DNA of 16,388 nt, taken from positions 1 to 16,388 of the forward strand of contig JBEKVB010000025.1 of NCBI GenBank assembly GCA_049514435.1. The letters run 5' to 3'. The notes beneath the pieces are model-generated. The model did no database searches and was not told the DNA's origin. It was given only the letters and a program-made list of their open reading frames with translations. Numbering within the stretch: position 1 is the stretch's first letter; each line of letters opens with the position of its first letter. Origin of the DNA: UBA4810 sp002479215. Lineage in GTDB: Bacteria; Desulfobacterota; Syntrophia; Syntrophales; Smithellaceae. Position numbers and translations under genes: made by a program. This document shows positions 1-8,244 of the stretch, piece after piece.

Positions 1-2
1 TC

Positions 3-509
3 AACCGGGTCAAGGACCAGCGGGGGGCCGTCATTGAAAAGCAAAGGCGGATGGGAAAAGCTTACGTCGATGGCTTATTCCCGGATGGGGAATACCAGCG
101 ACAAAAGAAACTGTTGGAAATGGAACTGGAATCACTGGTGGTACCGGCTGCCAACGCCGCTGAAGAAGCCGGAAACCTGATCAATAACCTTAAAAACCTT
201 TGGGCTGAGGCCAGCATGGAGGAGCAGCGGAAACTCCTGCTTACCATGCTGGACGCTATCTACATCGATGCCAAGAAGACCAGATCAATAGTAGCCATCC
301 GGCCCAAGCCGCCTTTCAAACCCATTTTTCAGGTCGCGGTCACCAAAGAAGGATCGGATATCCGTATCATTAACGAGCCTATCCAAGGCTCGCCCGTGTT
401 TCTGGTGGAGACGGGGGAGAATCAGTTTCCACGGGAAACACGGAATATACCCAAATGGGTGATAATTGCCTTGAAATCAAAACTTGTTAGCGAATCCAAA
501 AGTAGATAA
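3..509 (+). CDS. Serine recombinase, C-terminal part (5' truncated by window edge)
   Basis: The reading frame is open from base 3, so the gene starts upstream of the window; the ATG at 51 is internal. What is visible is a charged, helix-rich stretch that includes MEEQRKLLLTMLDAIYIDAK, followed by a short beta-rich tail. This is the usual C-terminal layout of large serine recombinases after their zinc ribbon: a coiled-coil arm and then a small tail. The catalytic resolvase domain and the Cys-rich ribbon, if present, lie outside the window. Proteins of this family cut and rejoin DNA at attachment sites to integrate or excise mobile elements. A second, differently degraded serine recombinase lies at 13690-14649. 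The family call rests on general resemblance of the tail, so it is good but not certain. Confidence 0.7.
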   Translation, partial: NRVKDQRGAVIEKQRRMGKAYVDGLFPDGEYQRQKKLLEMELESLVVPAANAAEEAGNLINNLKNLWAEASMEEQRKLLLTMLDAIYIDAKKTRSIVAIRPKPPFKPIFQVAVTKEGSDIRIINEPIQGSPVFLVETGENQFPRETRNIPKWVIIALKSKLVSESKSR

Positions 510-623
510 ATGGAATTGTTCGATCTTATCTTCCTTTAAATTTTCAATCTTCCTAAAATAAATCTTCATAATCACTAATAAAAGGTAGTGACTTTTGAAC
601 TTCTACAGACCACCACTTGACAC

Positions 624-642
624 GTATACGTTCCATGTATAC
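624..642. repeat. Short inverted repeat GTATAC-N7-GTATAC
   Basis: Two GTATAC hexamers at 624-629 and 637-642 flank a 7-base spacer. Because GTATAC is itself palindromic, this can be read as a direct or an inverted repeat. It lies about 115 bases after the serine recombinase stop codon, in an otherwise gene-free stretch (510-792). Such a dyad could be a recombinase or regulator site, but short palindromes also arise by chance. Confidence 0.25.
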
Positions 643-660
643 ACCAATAGGCCGGGGTAC

Positions 661-701
661 AGTCAATTGAGTTACGCGCTTGCAAGGCTTTTTAATTGAC
701 T
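661..701. repeat. Inverted repeat beside the terminator
   Basis: AGTCAATT at 661-668 is matched by its reverse complement AATTGACT at 694-701, enclosing 25 bases that contain the palindrome CTTGCAAG. It directly abuts the GC-rich terminator hairpin at 701-737. It may add to transcript-end structure. No specific role can be assigned. Confidence 0.3.
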
Positions 702-737
702 AATAAAGGGGCCGGGTTTTCCCCGGCCCCTTTATTA
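701..737 (-). terminator. Intrinsic terminator of the SBP gene
   Basis: Perfect 16-base inverted repeat: left arm 701-716 and right arm 722-737, with a 5-base loop at 717-721. The core is GGGGCCGGG and the outer ends are A/T-rich, so on the minus strand the 3' arm ends in CCCCTTTATTA. It sits 56 bases beyond the stop codon of the minus-strand SBP gene. The near-symmetrical A/T flanks mean it could work in both directions. Confidence 0.8.
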
Positions 738-792
738 GTAGCACATATTTTGTTTAACGATTTTAACGCATACTGAGTATCAAATGCCCCTT

Positions 793-2583
793 TTACTGGC
801 TTATCCAGAATCGTGCCCCATATTCGTCAAGGAGCAAAGGCCCGAAGTATCCGGAAATGGAGGCATATTGATCATTGAAGCCATGAAGTGATGGTTGATA
901 CAATGCATATTGGTATGGTTGAAGCAAAGATATTACGAAATGTTGTTGCGCCACATACTCGTTCGCTTGTTGTACGATAGACATGACTTGAGCAGTAGTC
1001 GTGGCTGCGATAGCTTGCGTATAGAACGCATCAAAAGTAGGATCGCTAACCATCGCATCATTAGATGAAGCGCCTGTCTGGAATTTCGTAAGCTGTCTGA
1101 TCGGGTAATAAGTCAAACCAAGGGCGCCCTCGGTACGCATTGCCAGCGCGTCATTCGAGTGGTTGACCATTACGTAAGTGCTAAACTGAGCAGAAGGCAT
1201 TACATTGATACTCATGTTAACCCCGATATCGCTGAAGTCCGACTGAACAAGTTGCAGCAGTGTCTGATCTGCTGCTGCATCGACAACTATATCAGTATTA
1301 AAACCATTAGGAAAGCCGGCTGACGTTAAGAGAGCCTTGGCCTGTGTCGGATTATAGGCGTATTGAGCCTGTAAGGATGCCGGCCATTGGCTGTATGGAT
1401 ATCCCCATCCGTTCATGAAACCCGAGGTCAACGGTTCCGGAGTGGATTCCGATTTGCCATTATAGTATGTTTGGGCGATCGTGGGCAGGTCGATCGCCAT
1501 CTGTAATGCCTCCCTTACCTGGAGGTTGTTATAGGGTGCTTTGTCGTTTCTAGGATCTATCGTGTAAGCGTTTCCTTGTGGAACAGGTATTTGTTCGATT
1601 GAAGGATTCGTTTGCTGCATGTTCGTGGCGTCCGTAGCTGAAATTCCATCGATTGCGCTGATCTTGCCTGTGCGCACGTCCGCCAAAGCTGTGGCCGGAT
1701 CAGATATTACAAGCATATCAATTTCACTTATGTACGGCAGTTTGTTCTGCGGGTAGCGCTCATCGTACCCCCAGTAATTCGAATTCGCCGTTAATGTTGC
1801 GGCAGAATCGTCAACCCAATTCGTCAAAGTAAATGGGCCGGTACCGATGGCATTCTTCCAATTATCGAGGTTCCCATCGGCCTGAACCGCATCAGGGTCC
1901 TCAATAGTTACTTCGCTGCCCGGAGCATCCATGTTTTCATAAATAAACTCTACGTTGGGTGTCCCCCATTGCATCGTAACTTCAAATTGACTTGTTGCGG
2001 TTACCGATTGTAACTGGAGCCAATCGGTATCTGTTGAATAATAGGCACCAGGTTTGGTAAAACCATCACCGAGTCCGAACTCCCGGTCAAAGTGATACAC
2101 TACGTCAGAGGCGGTAAACTCGCGCCCGTTCGATGGCGCTATGTTTTGCCAGTCAACTCCCTGCCTTAGCTCGAGGACCAAGGTACCGGGAGTTGTAAAT
2201 GACCAACTTTGTACCAAATCGCCTTCGGCCTGGTCGTTTGTCCAGAAGCTCAATTGGAAATTTTGTTCCGATGGGTTCATTGTCCAGCTAGGCATGAACA
2301 ATTGGTCCATATAGGTATCGTATACCTGGTTGTTAAAGTCTCCGTCATACGGGTCAAAAGAGGTGAGGTCAGAAGGTGTTTGTAGGGTTAGCGTACCGCC
2401 GTATTGGGGCGTACCCTGGCTAGCCCACCAATTGCCGGTAGAAGTGGTAGTTGCCGCAACGGTGGAAGCGGTGTTTGTGGTTGATGTTGTGGATGATGTT
2501 GTGGTGGATTTAGAACAGGATGATAGAGACATGGATGCTGCAATGAGGCAGCTCAAGGCTAAGTAGACAATTCCTTTTTTCAT
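793..2583 (-). CDS. Lipoprotein extracellular solute-binding protein, SBP_bac_5 family
   Basis: A complete 596-residue protein resembling the peptide/nickel ABC-transporter binding proteins (OppA/DppA type). The N-terminus is a lipoprotein signal: MKKG, a hydrophobic helix, then lipobox LSSC with the acylated Cys at residue 23. A Ser/Thr-rich linker follows at about 24-50, typical of a surface-tethered receptor. The body begins near GGTLTL (about residue 62) and runs through the usual two-lobed fold, with the family's VREALQMAIDLPTIAQ helix in the middle and a C-terminal FWISQ. It should capture an oligopeptide or other small solute outside the membrane. No permease or ATPase gene is adjacent, so its partner transporter is encoded elsewhere. 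The ribosome site AAAGGAGGT lies 3 bases before the ATG. The C-terminus aligns with the partial SBP at 16110-16388, so the two are paralogues. Confidence 0.92.
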   Translation of the reverse strand: MKKGIVYLALSCLIAASMSLSSCSKSTTTSSTTSTTNTASTVAATTTSTGNWWASQGTPQYGGTLTLQTPSDLTSFDPYDGDFNNQVYDTYMDQLFMPSWTMNPSEQNFQLSFWTNDQAEGDLVQSWSFTTPGTLVLELRQGVDWQNIAPSNGREFTASDVVYHFDREFGLGDGFTKPGAYYSTDTDWLQLQSVTATSQFEVTMQWGTPNVEFIYENMDAPGSEVTIEDPDAVQADGNLDNWKNAIGTGPFTLTNWVDDSAATLTANSNYWGYDERYPQNKLPYISEIDMLVISDPATALADVRTGKISAIDGISATDATNMQQTNPSIEQIPVPQGNAYTIDPRNDKAPYNNLQVREALQMAIDLPTIAQTYYNGKSESTPEPLTSGFMNGWGYPYSQWPASLQAQYAYNPTQAKALLTSAGFPNGFNTDIVVDAAADQTLLQLVQSDFSDIGVNMSINVMPSAQFSTYVMVNHSNDALAMRTEGALGLTYYPIRQLTKFQTGASSNDAMVSDPTFDAFYTQAIAATTTAQVMSIVQQANEYVAQQHFVISLLQPYQYALYQPSLHGFNDQYASISGYFGPLLLDEYGARFWISQ

Positions 2584-3181
2584 GCGACCTCCTTTATATT
2601 TTTAAGAATTTTATACAATTGCAAATTCAACATTGGTTACAACGTCACGGTATTCAACTTGGTATGTTACAAACAATAGTATCCAATATTAAATTTGATA
2701 AATTAATTACAGCCTAACATTAGTTTTAAGCTTTGTCAATGGCGTAACAGCAACCGTAATCCGTGATTTCTTAACAAATAAGAAGTTGCCTCCTAACATT
2801 TTATTCGTTCAGTCATCCATTATGAGTTGCAAGTTCCAATAATTAATGACTCCATATCTCCAGGGGCACATCTTACGCAAACAAGCCTTATTCTTGTCGA
2901 TCAGATGCAATGGATCGGAATCAAAACCAAACTTGTTAGGAGCGCCTTAAATGGCAAAGGTTGAAAAGAAAATTGTTGGTTGGTAGCTTGTTGGGAATAA
3001 ACACATCTTCCATTTTTGCATTTAAGAAGTCTTTGCAGGTAAGATATAAACAATCCAAATTGATGTTAAAATTGATTATATCGGGATTCAATCCGACTTA
3101 AGCGATCAAGACCTCCTATACTATAGTCCAAAACGGTTCATTATTTCTCCTGTTAATATTAGTAATTTTTAAGGGAGTGGA
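2584..3181. other. Divergent intergenic region between the SBP and the CoA-transferase operon
   Basis: About 600 A/T-rich bases without a convincing coding frame separate two divergently transcribed units, so it must hold both promoters. A TATACT at 3117-3122 could be a -10 element for the plus-strand operon, but no good -35 sits at the proper distance. Near the SBP side, GTTAC occurs in two similar contexts (around 2635 and 2665) and could be a regulator half-site. I see no riboswitch or RNA gene here. Confidence 0.4.
2587..2595 (-). promoter_or_regulatory. Near-perfect Shine-Dalgarno for the SBP gene
   Basis: The minus strand reads AAAGGAGGT immediately upstream of the ATG at 2583-2581. 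This fixes the start codon and suggests strong translation of the binding protein. Confidence 0.75.
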
Positions 3182-4390
3182 ATGTTTTATAAAGCGCTGG
3201 ATGGCATAAAAGTTGTGGAATTAGGCAATCTTATTTCCGCTCCGTTCTGCACGAAGATCCTGGCTGACCTTGGCGCAGAGGTCATTAAGGTTGAAAAACC
3301 GGATTGTGGCGATGATTCCAGAAACCAAGCGCCCTTCTTAAATGATGTGCCAGGTTTAGAGCGTAGTGGCCTCTTCCAATACCTGAATATGAACAAATTA
3401 GGGATTACTTTGAATGTTGAAACAGCCACGGGCAGGGAAATACTCAACAAGCTGTTAAAAAATGCTGATATTTTTGTCGAGAACAATCCTCTTAAAACGA
3501 TGACGGAATTGAAACTATCCTACAGTTATGTTAAGCAGATAAACCCGTGTATAATTATGACTTCAATCACTCCTTTTGGACAGACTGGTCCGTATAAGGA
3601 CTATAAGGGCGGGGAATTAGTTACGACTCATATGGGGGTTGTGGGTTACATCTCGACTCGTGAAGGAGATGTCAGCAAGGAACCAATCAAGTATCCGGCA
3701 CACCTGTTCAGTTTCCAAGCTGGTCTAAGTGCGGCTGCAGTAACCCTGGGAGCTTTTTACCATAAAATGGCAACTGGCTTAGGCGAGCATATCGATGTGT
3801 CAGAACAAGAAAGTGTCATCCAAAATCTGAATGCGGCGACAGCTCGCTATTCATATGCAAATCAGATCATTTCAAGGACGGATGTTTTATCAGTAGCTCC
3901 ATCTCATATTTTACCGTGTAAGGATGGATACATTTATAACGCATTGGCAGAAGAGCACCAATGGAGACGTTTTGTGGAAGTCATGGGACATCCCGATTGG
4001 GCTGATAACGATCTGTTTAAAGATGCCCAAACTCGGGCCGAATATTGGGATGCTCTCAAGCCTTTGCTTTTGGAATGGACGATGGAACACACTGTAGAAG
4101 AGATCTATCGCAGCAGCCAGGAAAAAGGTGTACCAATAGGGGCAGTTCGCACCGCCGATCAGGTGCTCAGTGATAAACAGATGTCTGAACGCGGATTTTT
4201 CGTGGACATTGAGCACGGGGAAATTGGTAAATTAAAATATCCCGGGGTACCATACAAGTTTTCTGACCTACAGCAGGAAGCGCCTCAAGCGGCGCCGCTT
4301 TTGGGTCAGCATAATGAAATAATATATTGCGGGCGATTAGGCTATGCCAAACGGGATCTGACCAAACTAAAAGAATCCGGGGTTATATAA
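3182..4390 (+). CDS. Family III CoA transferase (CaiB/BaiF type), first of a pair
   Basis: A 402-residue protein of normal length for family III CoA transferases, which move CoA between carboxylic acids through an aspartyl-CoA anhydride. Family marks in order: LDGIKVVELG near the N-terminus, ADLGAEVIKVE (29-39), the TSITPFGQTGPYKDYKG segment (127-143), and GLGEHIDVSEQES after residue 195. At the place where the catalytic Asp normally precedes the G-x2-AA helix, this protein reads LFSFQAGLSAA, giving Ser177 in place of Asp by hand alignment. It may therefore be the non-catalytic partner of the next gene, as in heteromeric class III enzymes. AAGGGAG lies 4 bases before the ATG. First gene of the operon. 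Confidence 0.92.
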   Translation: MFYKALDGIKVVELGNLISAPFCTKILADLGAEVIKVEKPDCGDDSRNQAPFLNDVPGLERSGLFQYLNMNKLGITLNVETATGREILNKLLKNADIFVENNPLKTMTELKLSYSYVKQINPCIIMTSITPFGQTGPYKDYKGGELVTTHMGVVGYISTREGDVSKEPIKYPAHLFSFQAGLSAAAVTLGAFYHKMATGLGEHIDVSEQESVIQNLNAATARYSYANQIISRTDVLSVAPSHILPCKDGYIYNALAEEHQWRRFVEVMGHPDWADNDLFKDAQTRAEYWDALKPLLLEWTMEHTVEEIYRSSQEKGVPIGAVRTADQVLSDKQMSERGFFVDIEHGEIGKLKYPGVPYKFSDLQQEAPQAAPLLGQHNEIIYCGRLGYAKRDLTKLKESGVI

Positions 4391-4428
4391 TAACATAAAA
4401 CAATCGCAATCGCTTAGGAGTATCAGGA

Positions 4429-5661
4429 ATGGCAAGAAAAGGACATAAGGGCACTCCTTATCTCAAAGGCATACGGATCATTGCACTGACGTGGATGTGG
4501 GCGGGACCTTGGATGGGCGCGGTGCTGGCCGACATGGGAGCTGAGGTCATAAAGATCGAAACAATTCAAAGACTTGATCACCAAAGAGTTGCCAAACTTT
4601 GGCAAGATGAATCAAACCAAAAAACAGATATAAATCGAGGGTTGTTTAATATTACCAATCGTGGTGTGAAGAGCTGTACCCTGAATCTAAAAAAACCTCA
4701 GGGGATAGAAATCTTCAAGAAACTGGTTAAAATTAGTGATATAGTGATTACTAATCTTGCACCCAGAGTAATGCCCGGTTGGGGGCTGGATTATGTTGCG
4801 CTGAAAGAAGTAAAACCCGATATAATCCTCATCTCATTGCCTGCTTTCGGGAGTACCGGACCTGACAAGGATTATGTTTCTTACGCTTCTACTATAGAAG
4901 CGGCAGGAGGGTTAAGTGTTTCTTTCGGTTACCCTGGTGAAGGTCCGGTTCTTTCCGGAACATATCCTGGTGACCCGATAGGCGGTATGTATGGTGTGGT
5001 TGGTACACTCACTGCTCTAAATTACCGTTTTAAAACAGGGAAGGGGCAGCACATCGACATAGCCCAAAGCGAAGGAGTGACAACTCTTATTCCTGAAATA
5101 TTTATGGAATATGTGATGAATAGTCGAATTCGGCCTCGCATGGGAAACCGTGATGAGATCATGGCTCCTCATGGTTGCTATCCATGTAAAGGTGAAGACA
5201 AATGGGTGGCAATCGCTGTGGGCAAAGAAGAAGAATGGAAAGAAATGTGCAATGTCATGGGTAACCCTGACTGGTGTAAAGATACAAGGTTTGCCGACCA
5301 ATTCAGCCGTTGGCAAAATCAAGATGAATTAAATGAGCTAATTGCTAATTGGACAAAAAATTTTACCCATTATGAAATCATGAACAAACTTCAAACAGTG
5401 GGAATAGCTGCTGGGGCTTCCCTCAACATTGAGGAGGTAATAAATGACCCGCATTCAAAGAAGCGGGGTATCTTCATTGAACAAAATCATCCAATTGCGG
5501 GCAAGACCGTTGTGTATCGATCTCCTTGGGTATCGGCTTTAACTGCTACAGAATTCCCGGCACCGTGTCTCGGAGAGCACAATGATTATGTTTTCAAAAA
5601 GTTGCTGAATATGTCAGATGAGGATGTCATTAATTTGGTAAAAGAGAAAGTCATTTACTAG
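4429..5661 (+). CDS. Family III CoA transferase (CaiB/BaiF type), second of a pair
   Basis: A 410-residue paralogue of the preceding gene, starting 38 bases after it with TAGGAG 8 bases before the ATG. It shows YLKGIRIIALTWMWAGPWMG at the N-terminus, ADMGAEVIKIE (34-44), LPAFGSTGPDKDY (137-149) and TGKGQHIDIAQSEG. Here the expected catalytic Asp is kept: Asp182 in YPGDPIGGMYG. Together the pair resembles two-subunit CoA transferases of anaerobic aromatic or terpenoid catabolism, such as the benzylsuccinate-type enzymes. The likely role is activation of a carboxylic acid to its CoA thioester at the entry of a degradation pathway. The exact acid and CoA donor cannot be read from sequence. Confidence 0.92.
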   Translation: MARKGHKGTPYLKGIRIIALTWMWAGPWMGAVLADMGAEVIKIETIQRLDHQRVAKLWQDESNQKTDINRGLFNITNRGVKSCTLNLKKPQGIEIFKKLVKISDIVITNLAPRVMPGWGLDYVALKEVKPDIILISLPAFGSTGPDKDYVSYASTIEAAGGLSVSFGYPGEGPVLSGTYPGDPIGGMYGVVGTLTALNYRFKTGKGQHIDIAQSEGVTTLIPEIFMEYVMNSRIRPRMGNRDEIMAPHGCYPCKGEDKWVAIAVGKEEEWKEMCNVMGNPDWCKDTRFADQFSRWQNQDELNELIANWTKNFTHYEIMNKLQTVGIAAGASLNIEEVINDPHSKKRGIFIEQNHPIAGKTVVYRSPWVSALTATEFPAPCLGEHNDYVFKKLLNMSDEDVINLVKEKVIY

Positions 5662-5772
5662 ATCCAGACGAAATGGATGTCAAAAAATATTATCTTCAAC
5701 CAAGTGAATCAATGAGGCAGCAAGTATTATGGGGATATTAGGCCAATATTGTAAATTAGGAAGGAGTAAAAA

Positions 5773-6954
5773 ATGTCGTCAGAAAAATTAAGTCCGCTCG
5801 ATCAGTTGATCGAAGAATGGGGGAAACTGATTGGCAACATTATAACCAGCGAAGAGCAAAGAGCACTGGCTCCAATAACCACAAATAATAATCTTAATAG
5901 AACTGTTTCTGCCGATCAAATAAGAATCTTCTTGGACGGCGAAGGTGATTTAAACCCACTCTATCGAGATCCAGAGTATGCTAAAAAAACTAAATATAAA
6001 TGCCTCATTGCTCCGCCAAATTATCTTTACACTATTAGTTATGCCCAGCATCCAGAAGGTCGGGTTCCGATGATTCCTGGTATCGCAGGATTTTATTCTG
6101 GTTGTGACCGAGAATGGTTTCGACCAGTTTGCGATGGAGATGACTATACTTATCGGGTAATACATCCCTCAGAAATTAAAGTGAAGAGCAGTAAATTTGC
6201 AGAGCGAATAGTACTTGGTTATGAACAACTCGATTATTACCGGCAGGGAGGAGAAATAGTCGCTGGATATAGCTCTTACGAAACATGGGCCGAGATAGAA
6301 AAAATCAAAGAAATGAACAAATATGGAAATTTGGCCAAAGTACCCGAATATACGGAACAAGATATAGAAGAAATTTATAAGGCGCAAGATAGAGAAGAGA
6401 TCAGAGGCGCAAACCCACGTTATTGGGAAGATGTTGAGTTAGGAGATGAACTAATTCCAATCGTGCGCGGGCCAATGAGCGAGAATGAGAGGGATGCTTG
6501 GATGGCAGGTGGCCACTTTCATAAATTATCAGACCGTTTAAATCGTTTGCTTTGGGCGAAAGAGCCTTCAACTATAATCTCAACATTTGCTGGCAGAGAA
6601 CCACCAGCCGGTTTCAATGCCGCGCATCCTAGGCCGGCTGTCGCGGGCCAGCATCCCGAAGCCTGGCGTTATGTTCTTCTTACAAACTGGATGGGAGATG
6701 ATGGATTTCTTTGGAAATTCAACTCGCAGATCAGGATGTTTACTATGATGGGGGACACTACTTGGGTTAAAGGTAGGGTTATTAAAAAATATTGTGACGC
6801 TAGAAAATACTGTGTGGATATCGATATCCAGAATATAAATCAAAATGGAATAGTCACGATTAAAGGAACTGCTACAGTAATTCTGCCTAGCAGAGAACAT
6901 GGCGCGGTGGTTTTCCCTGCACCTTATAATCGCGTTCCAAACAAGAGCTGTTGA
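5773..6954 (+). CDS. MaoC-like / FAS1-type acyl-CoA hydratase with two hot-dog domains
   Basis: A 393-residue protein with AAGGAG 6 bases upstream of the ATG. The N-terminal half carries the MaoC-type signature: VSADQIRIFLDGEGDLNPLY (about 38-57), then LIAPPNYLYT. The hydratase His of the D-x-N-P-x-H motif is replaced by Tyr (NPLY), as in the first half of many double hot-dog proteins. The second half starts at PRYWEDVELGDEL (about 216-228), again a typical MaoC-fold opening, and ends with ILPSREHG. Such proteins add or remove water at an enoyl-CoA bond. Following two CoA transferases, it most likely hydrates an unsaturated acyl-CoA in the same pathway. The TGA stop leads in the same frame into the next gene (see findings). 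Confidence 0.85.
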   Translation: MSSEKLSPLDQLIEEWGKLIGNIITSEEQRALAPITTNNNLNRTVSADQIRIFLDGEGDLNPLYRDPEYAKKTKYKCLIAPPNYLYTISYAQHPEGRVPMIPGIAGFYSGCDREWFRPVCDGDDYTYRVIHPSEIKVKSSKFAERIVLGYEQLDYYRQGGEIVAGYSSYETWAEIEKIKEMNKYGNLAKVPEYTEQDIEEIYKAQDREEIRGANPRYWEDVELGDELIPIVRGPMSENERDAWMAGGHFHKLSDRLNRLLWAKEPSTIISTFAGREPPAGFNAAHPRPAVAGQHPEAWRYVLLTNWMGDDGFLWKFNSQIRMFTMMGDTTWVKGRVIKKYCDARKYCVDIDIQNINQNGIVTIKGTATVILPSREHGAVVFPAPYNRVPNKSC

Positions 6955-7038
6955 AGTTTTCACCATAGATGTTTGCCATCTTCCATGTTCAGTACCACAA
7001 ATAATATTACGAAATTAGTTTACCGACCTGACAAGGGT

Positions 7039-7044
7039 AGGAGG
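7039..7044 (+). promoter_or_regulatory. AGGAGG ribosome site deciding the SDR start
   Basis: AGGAGG is followed after 6 bases by ATG at 7051. This favours 7051 over the earlier in-frame TTG at 6973, whose 26 added residues carry no conserved feature and precede the GGTGPTG nucleotide-binding loop. Confidence 0.75.
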
Positions 7045-7050
7045 ACATTT

Positions 7051-8124
7051 ATGAAGGCGTTGGTTATAGGTGGGACCGGCCCGACGGGCCCATATGTAGT
7101 TGAAGGATTGCTTAAAAAAGGTTATGACGTTGCCATTTTGCATCGTGGACTTCATGAGGTTGAATATTCACAACCAGTAGAGCACATTCACATAGATCCC
7201 TTCGCTCCAGATGCGATGGAAAACCTTGGGTCACGGAAATTTGATTTGGTTGTAAGTATGTATGGACGATTACGGCAAATCGCCGTTGGGATGAAAGGGC
7301 GGACTCCCAGATTCCTGGGTGTTACGGGGCCGGCTTACCTCGGATCAAACAATCCTGCGGATAATCCGGATGGACTTTTGATGCCCATACCTGAAAACGC
7401 ACCGGTCATAAATGACCCTAATATATTCAAGATAGGTTATTTGATAGTGGCAAGCGAGCAGGAAGTGATGCGGTTGCATCAGCTGGGAGAATACAACGCA
7501 ACATTATTCCGCTACCCGATGATCTACGGCCCAAGGCAGCTTCCTCCCAAAGAATGGAGCATAATAAGAAGAATTCTGGACAAGAGGGATAAACTCCTTA
7601 TTCCTGACGGTGGCTTGGTTATGAGATCGAGGGCCTACGCGGAGAATGCTGCTCATGCTTTACTGTTGGCAATAGATTATCCCGAATCCGGCGGACAGAT
7701 TTACAATGTTGCAGAAGAGAGAACTCTTACCCTGAGAGAATGGGTGGAGACTATTGCCCACGAAATGGGGCATAATTTTGAATTTGTCGATCTGCCCTGG
7801 GCTCTCGCTAAACCTTGTCACATGTGGGCAACCAGTGAACGTCATGTCGTATTGGACAATACCAAGATAAAAAAAGAGCTTGGGTACCGGGATGTGGTTC
7901 CAGCCAAAGAAGGATTAAAGCGCACGGTGCATTGGTTTCTTCAGCACCCGCCTGAATCCGGTGGAGAAATTGAACAACAGCTTAGAGACCCTTTCAGATA
8001 CGATATCGAAGACAAGATTATTCAAGAATGTGAAAAGGCTTACACCAGCATCCAAGGTGTATCGTTCATCATAGAAGAGAAAAAATACGGCTACGCCGAC
8101 CCGCGTGCCCCAAAAAAACCATAA
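7051..8124 (+). CDS. Extended/atypical short-chain dehydrogenase (NAD-dependent epimerase family)
   Basis: With the start at 7051 the protein has 357 residues. It opens with MKALVIGGTGPTGPYV, a Rossmann-fold dinucleotide loop at residues 7-13, then YDVAILHRG. Later come FRYPMIYGPRQ (about 154-163) and a C-terminal substrate domain, the layout of extended SDRs such as sugar epimerases and 3-beta-hydroxysteroid-type dehydrogenases. The expected catalytic Tyr-x3-Lys is not clear: the matching place reads YLIVASEQE (130-138), with Ala134 where Lys is expected. It may thus be an atypical SDR working by another mechanism, or a non-catalytic one. By position it should act on an intermediate of the pathway begun by the CoA transferases. 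Confidence 0.85.
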   Translation: MKALVIGGTGPTGPYVVEGLLKKGYDVAILHRGLHEVEYSQPVEHIHIDPFAPDAMENLGSRKFDLVVSMYGRLRQIAVGMKGRTPRFLGVTGPAYLGSNNPADNPDGLLMPIPENAPVINDPNIFKIGYLIVASEQEVMRLHQLGEYNATLFRYPMIYGPRQLPPKEWSIIRRILDKRDKLLIPDGGLVMRSRAYAENAAHALLLAIDYPESGGQIYNVAEERTLTLREWVETIAHEMGHNFEFVDLPWALAKPCHMWATSERHVVLDNTKIKKELGYRDVVPAKEGLKRTVHWFLQHPPESGGEIEQQLRDPFRYDIEDKIIQECEKAYTSIQGVSFIIEEKKYGYADPRAPKKP

Positions 8125-8173
8125 CTTTCTCGGGACCACGTAAATATTGCTGAAAAATAATTAGGCCTTGGAT

Positions 8174-8187
8174 GTAATCCGTATTAC
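8174..8187. repeat. Small palindrome GTAAT-CCGT-ATTAC
   Basis: A 5-base inverted repeat with a 4-base centre in the 120-base gap before the flavoprotein gene. It could be an operator for an internal promoter, but it is short enough to be chance. Confidence 0.25.
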
Positions 8188-8232
8188 TTTTGTTGACTTA
8201 TGAACCAATAACCGGAACAGACGATTTTGAAT

Positions 8233-8238
8233 AAGGAG
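8233..8238 (+). promoter_or_regulatory. AAGGAG ribosome site deciding the flavoprotein start
   Basis: AAGGAG lies 6 bases before a TTG at 8245. The only earlier in-frame start (TTG 8227) lies upstream of this site and lacks a ribosome site of its own, so 8245 is preferred. Confidence 0.65.
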
Positions 8239-8244
8239 CAGCCC

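Noticed and set aside
3117..3122. TATACT as the operon promoter's -10 element
   Set aside because: No acceptable -35 hexamer sits 16-18 bases upstream, so it is mentioned only as a possibility within the intergenic region.
6973..7050. Longer N-terminus for the SDR starting at TTG 6973
   Set aside because: The added residues precede the normal family start, and the AGGAGG at 7039-7044 serves the ATG at 7051.
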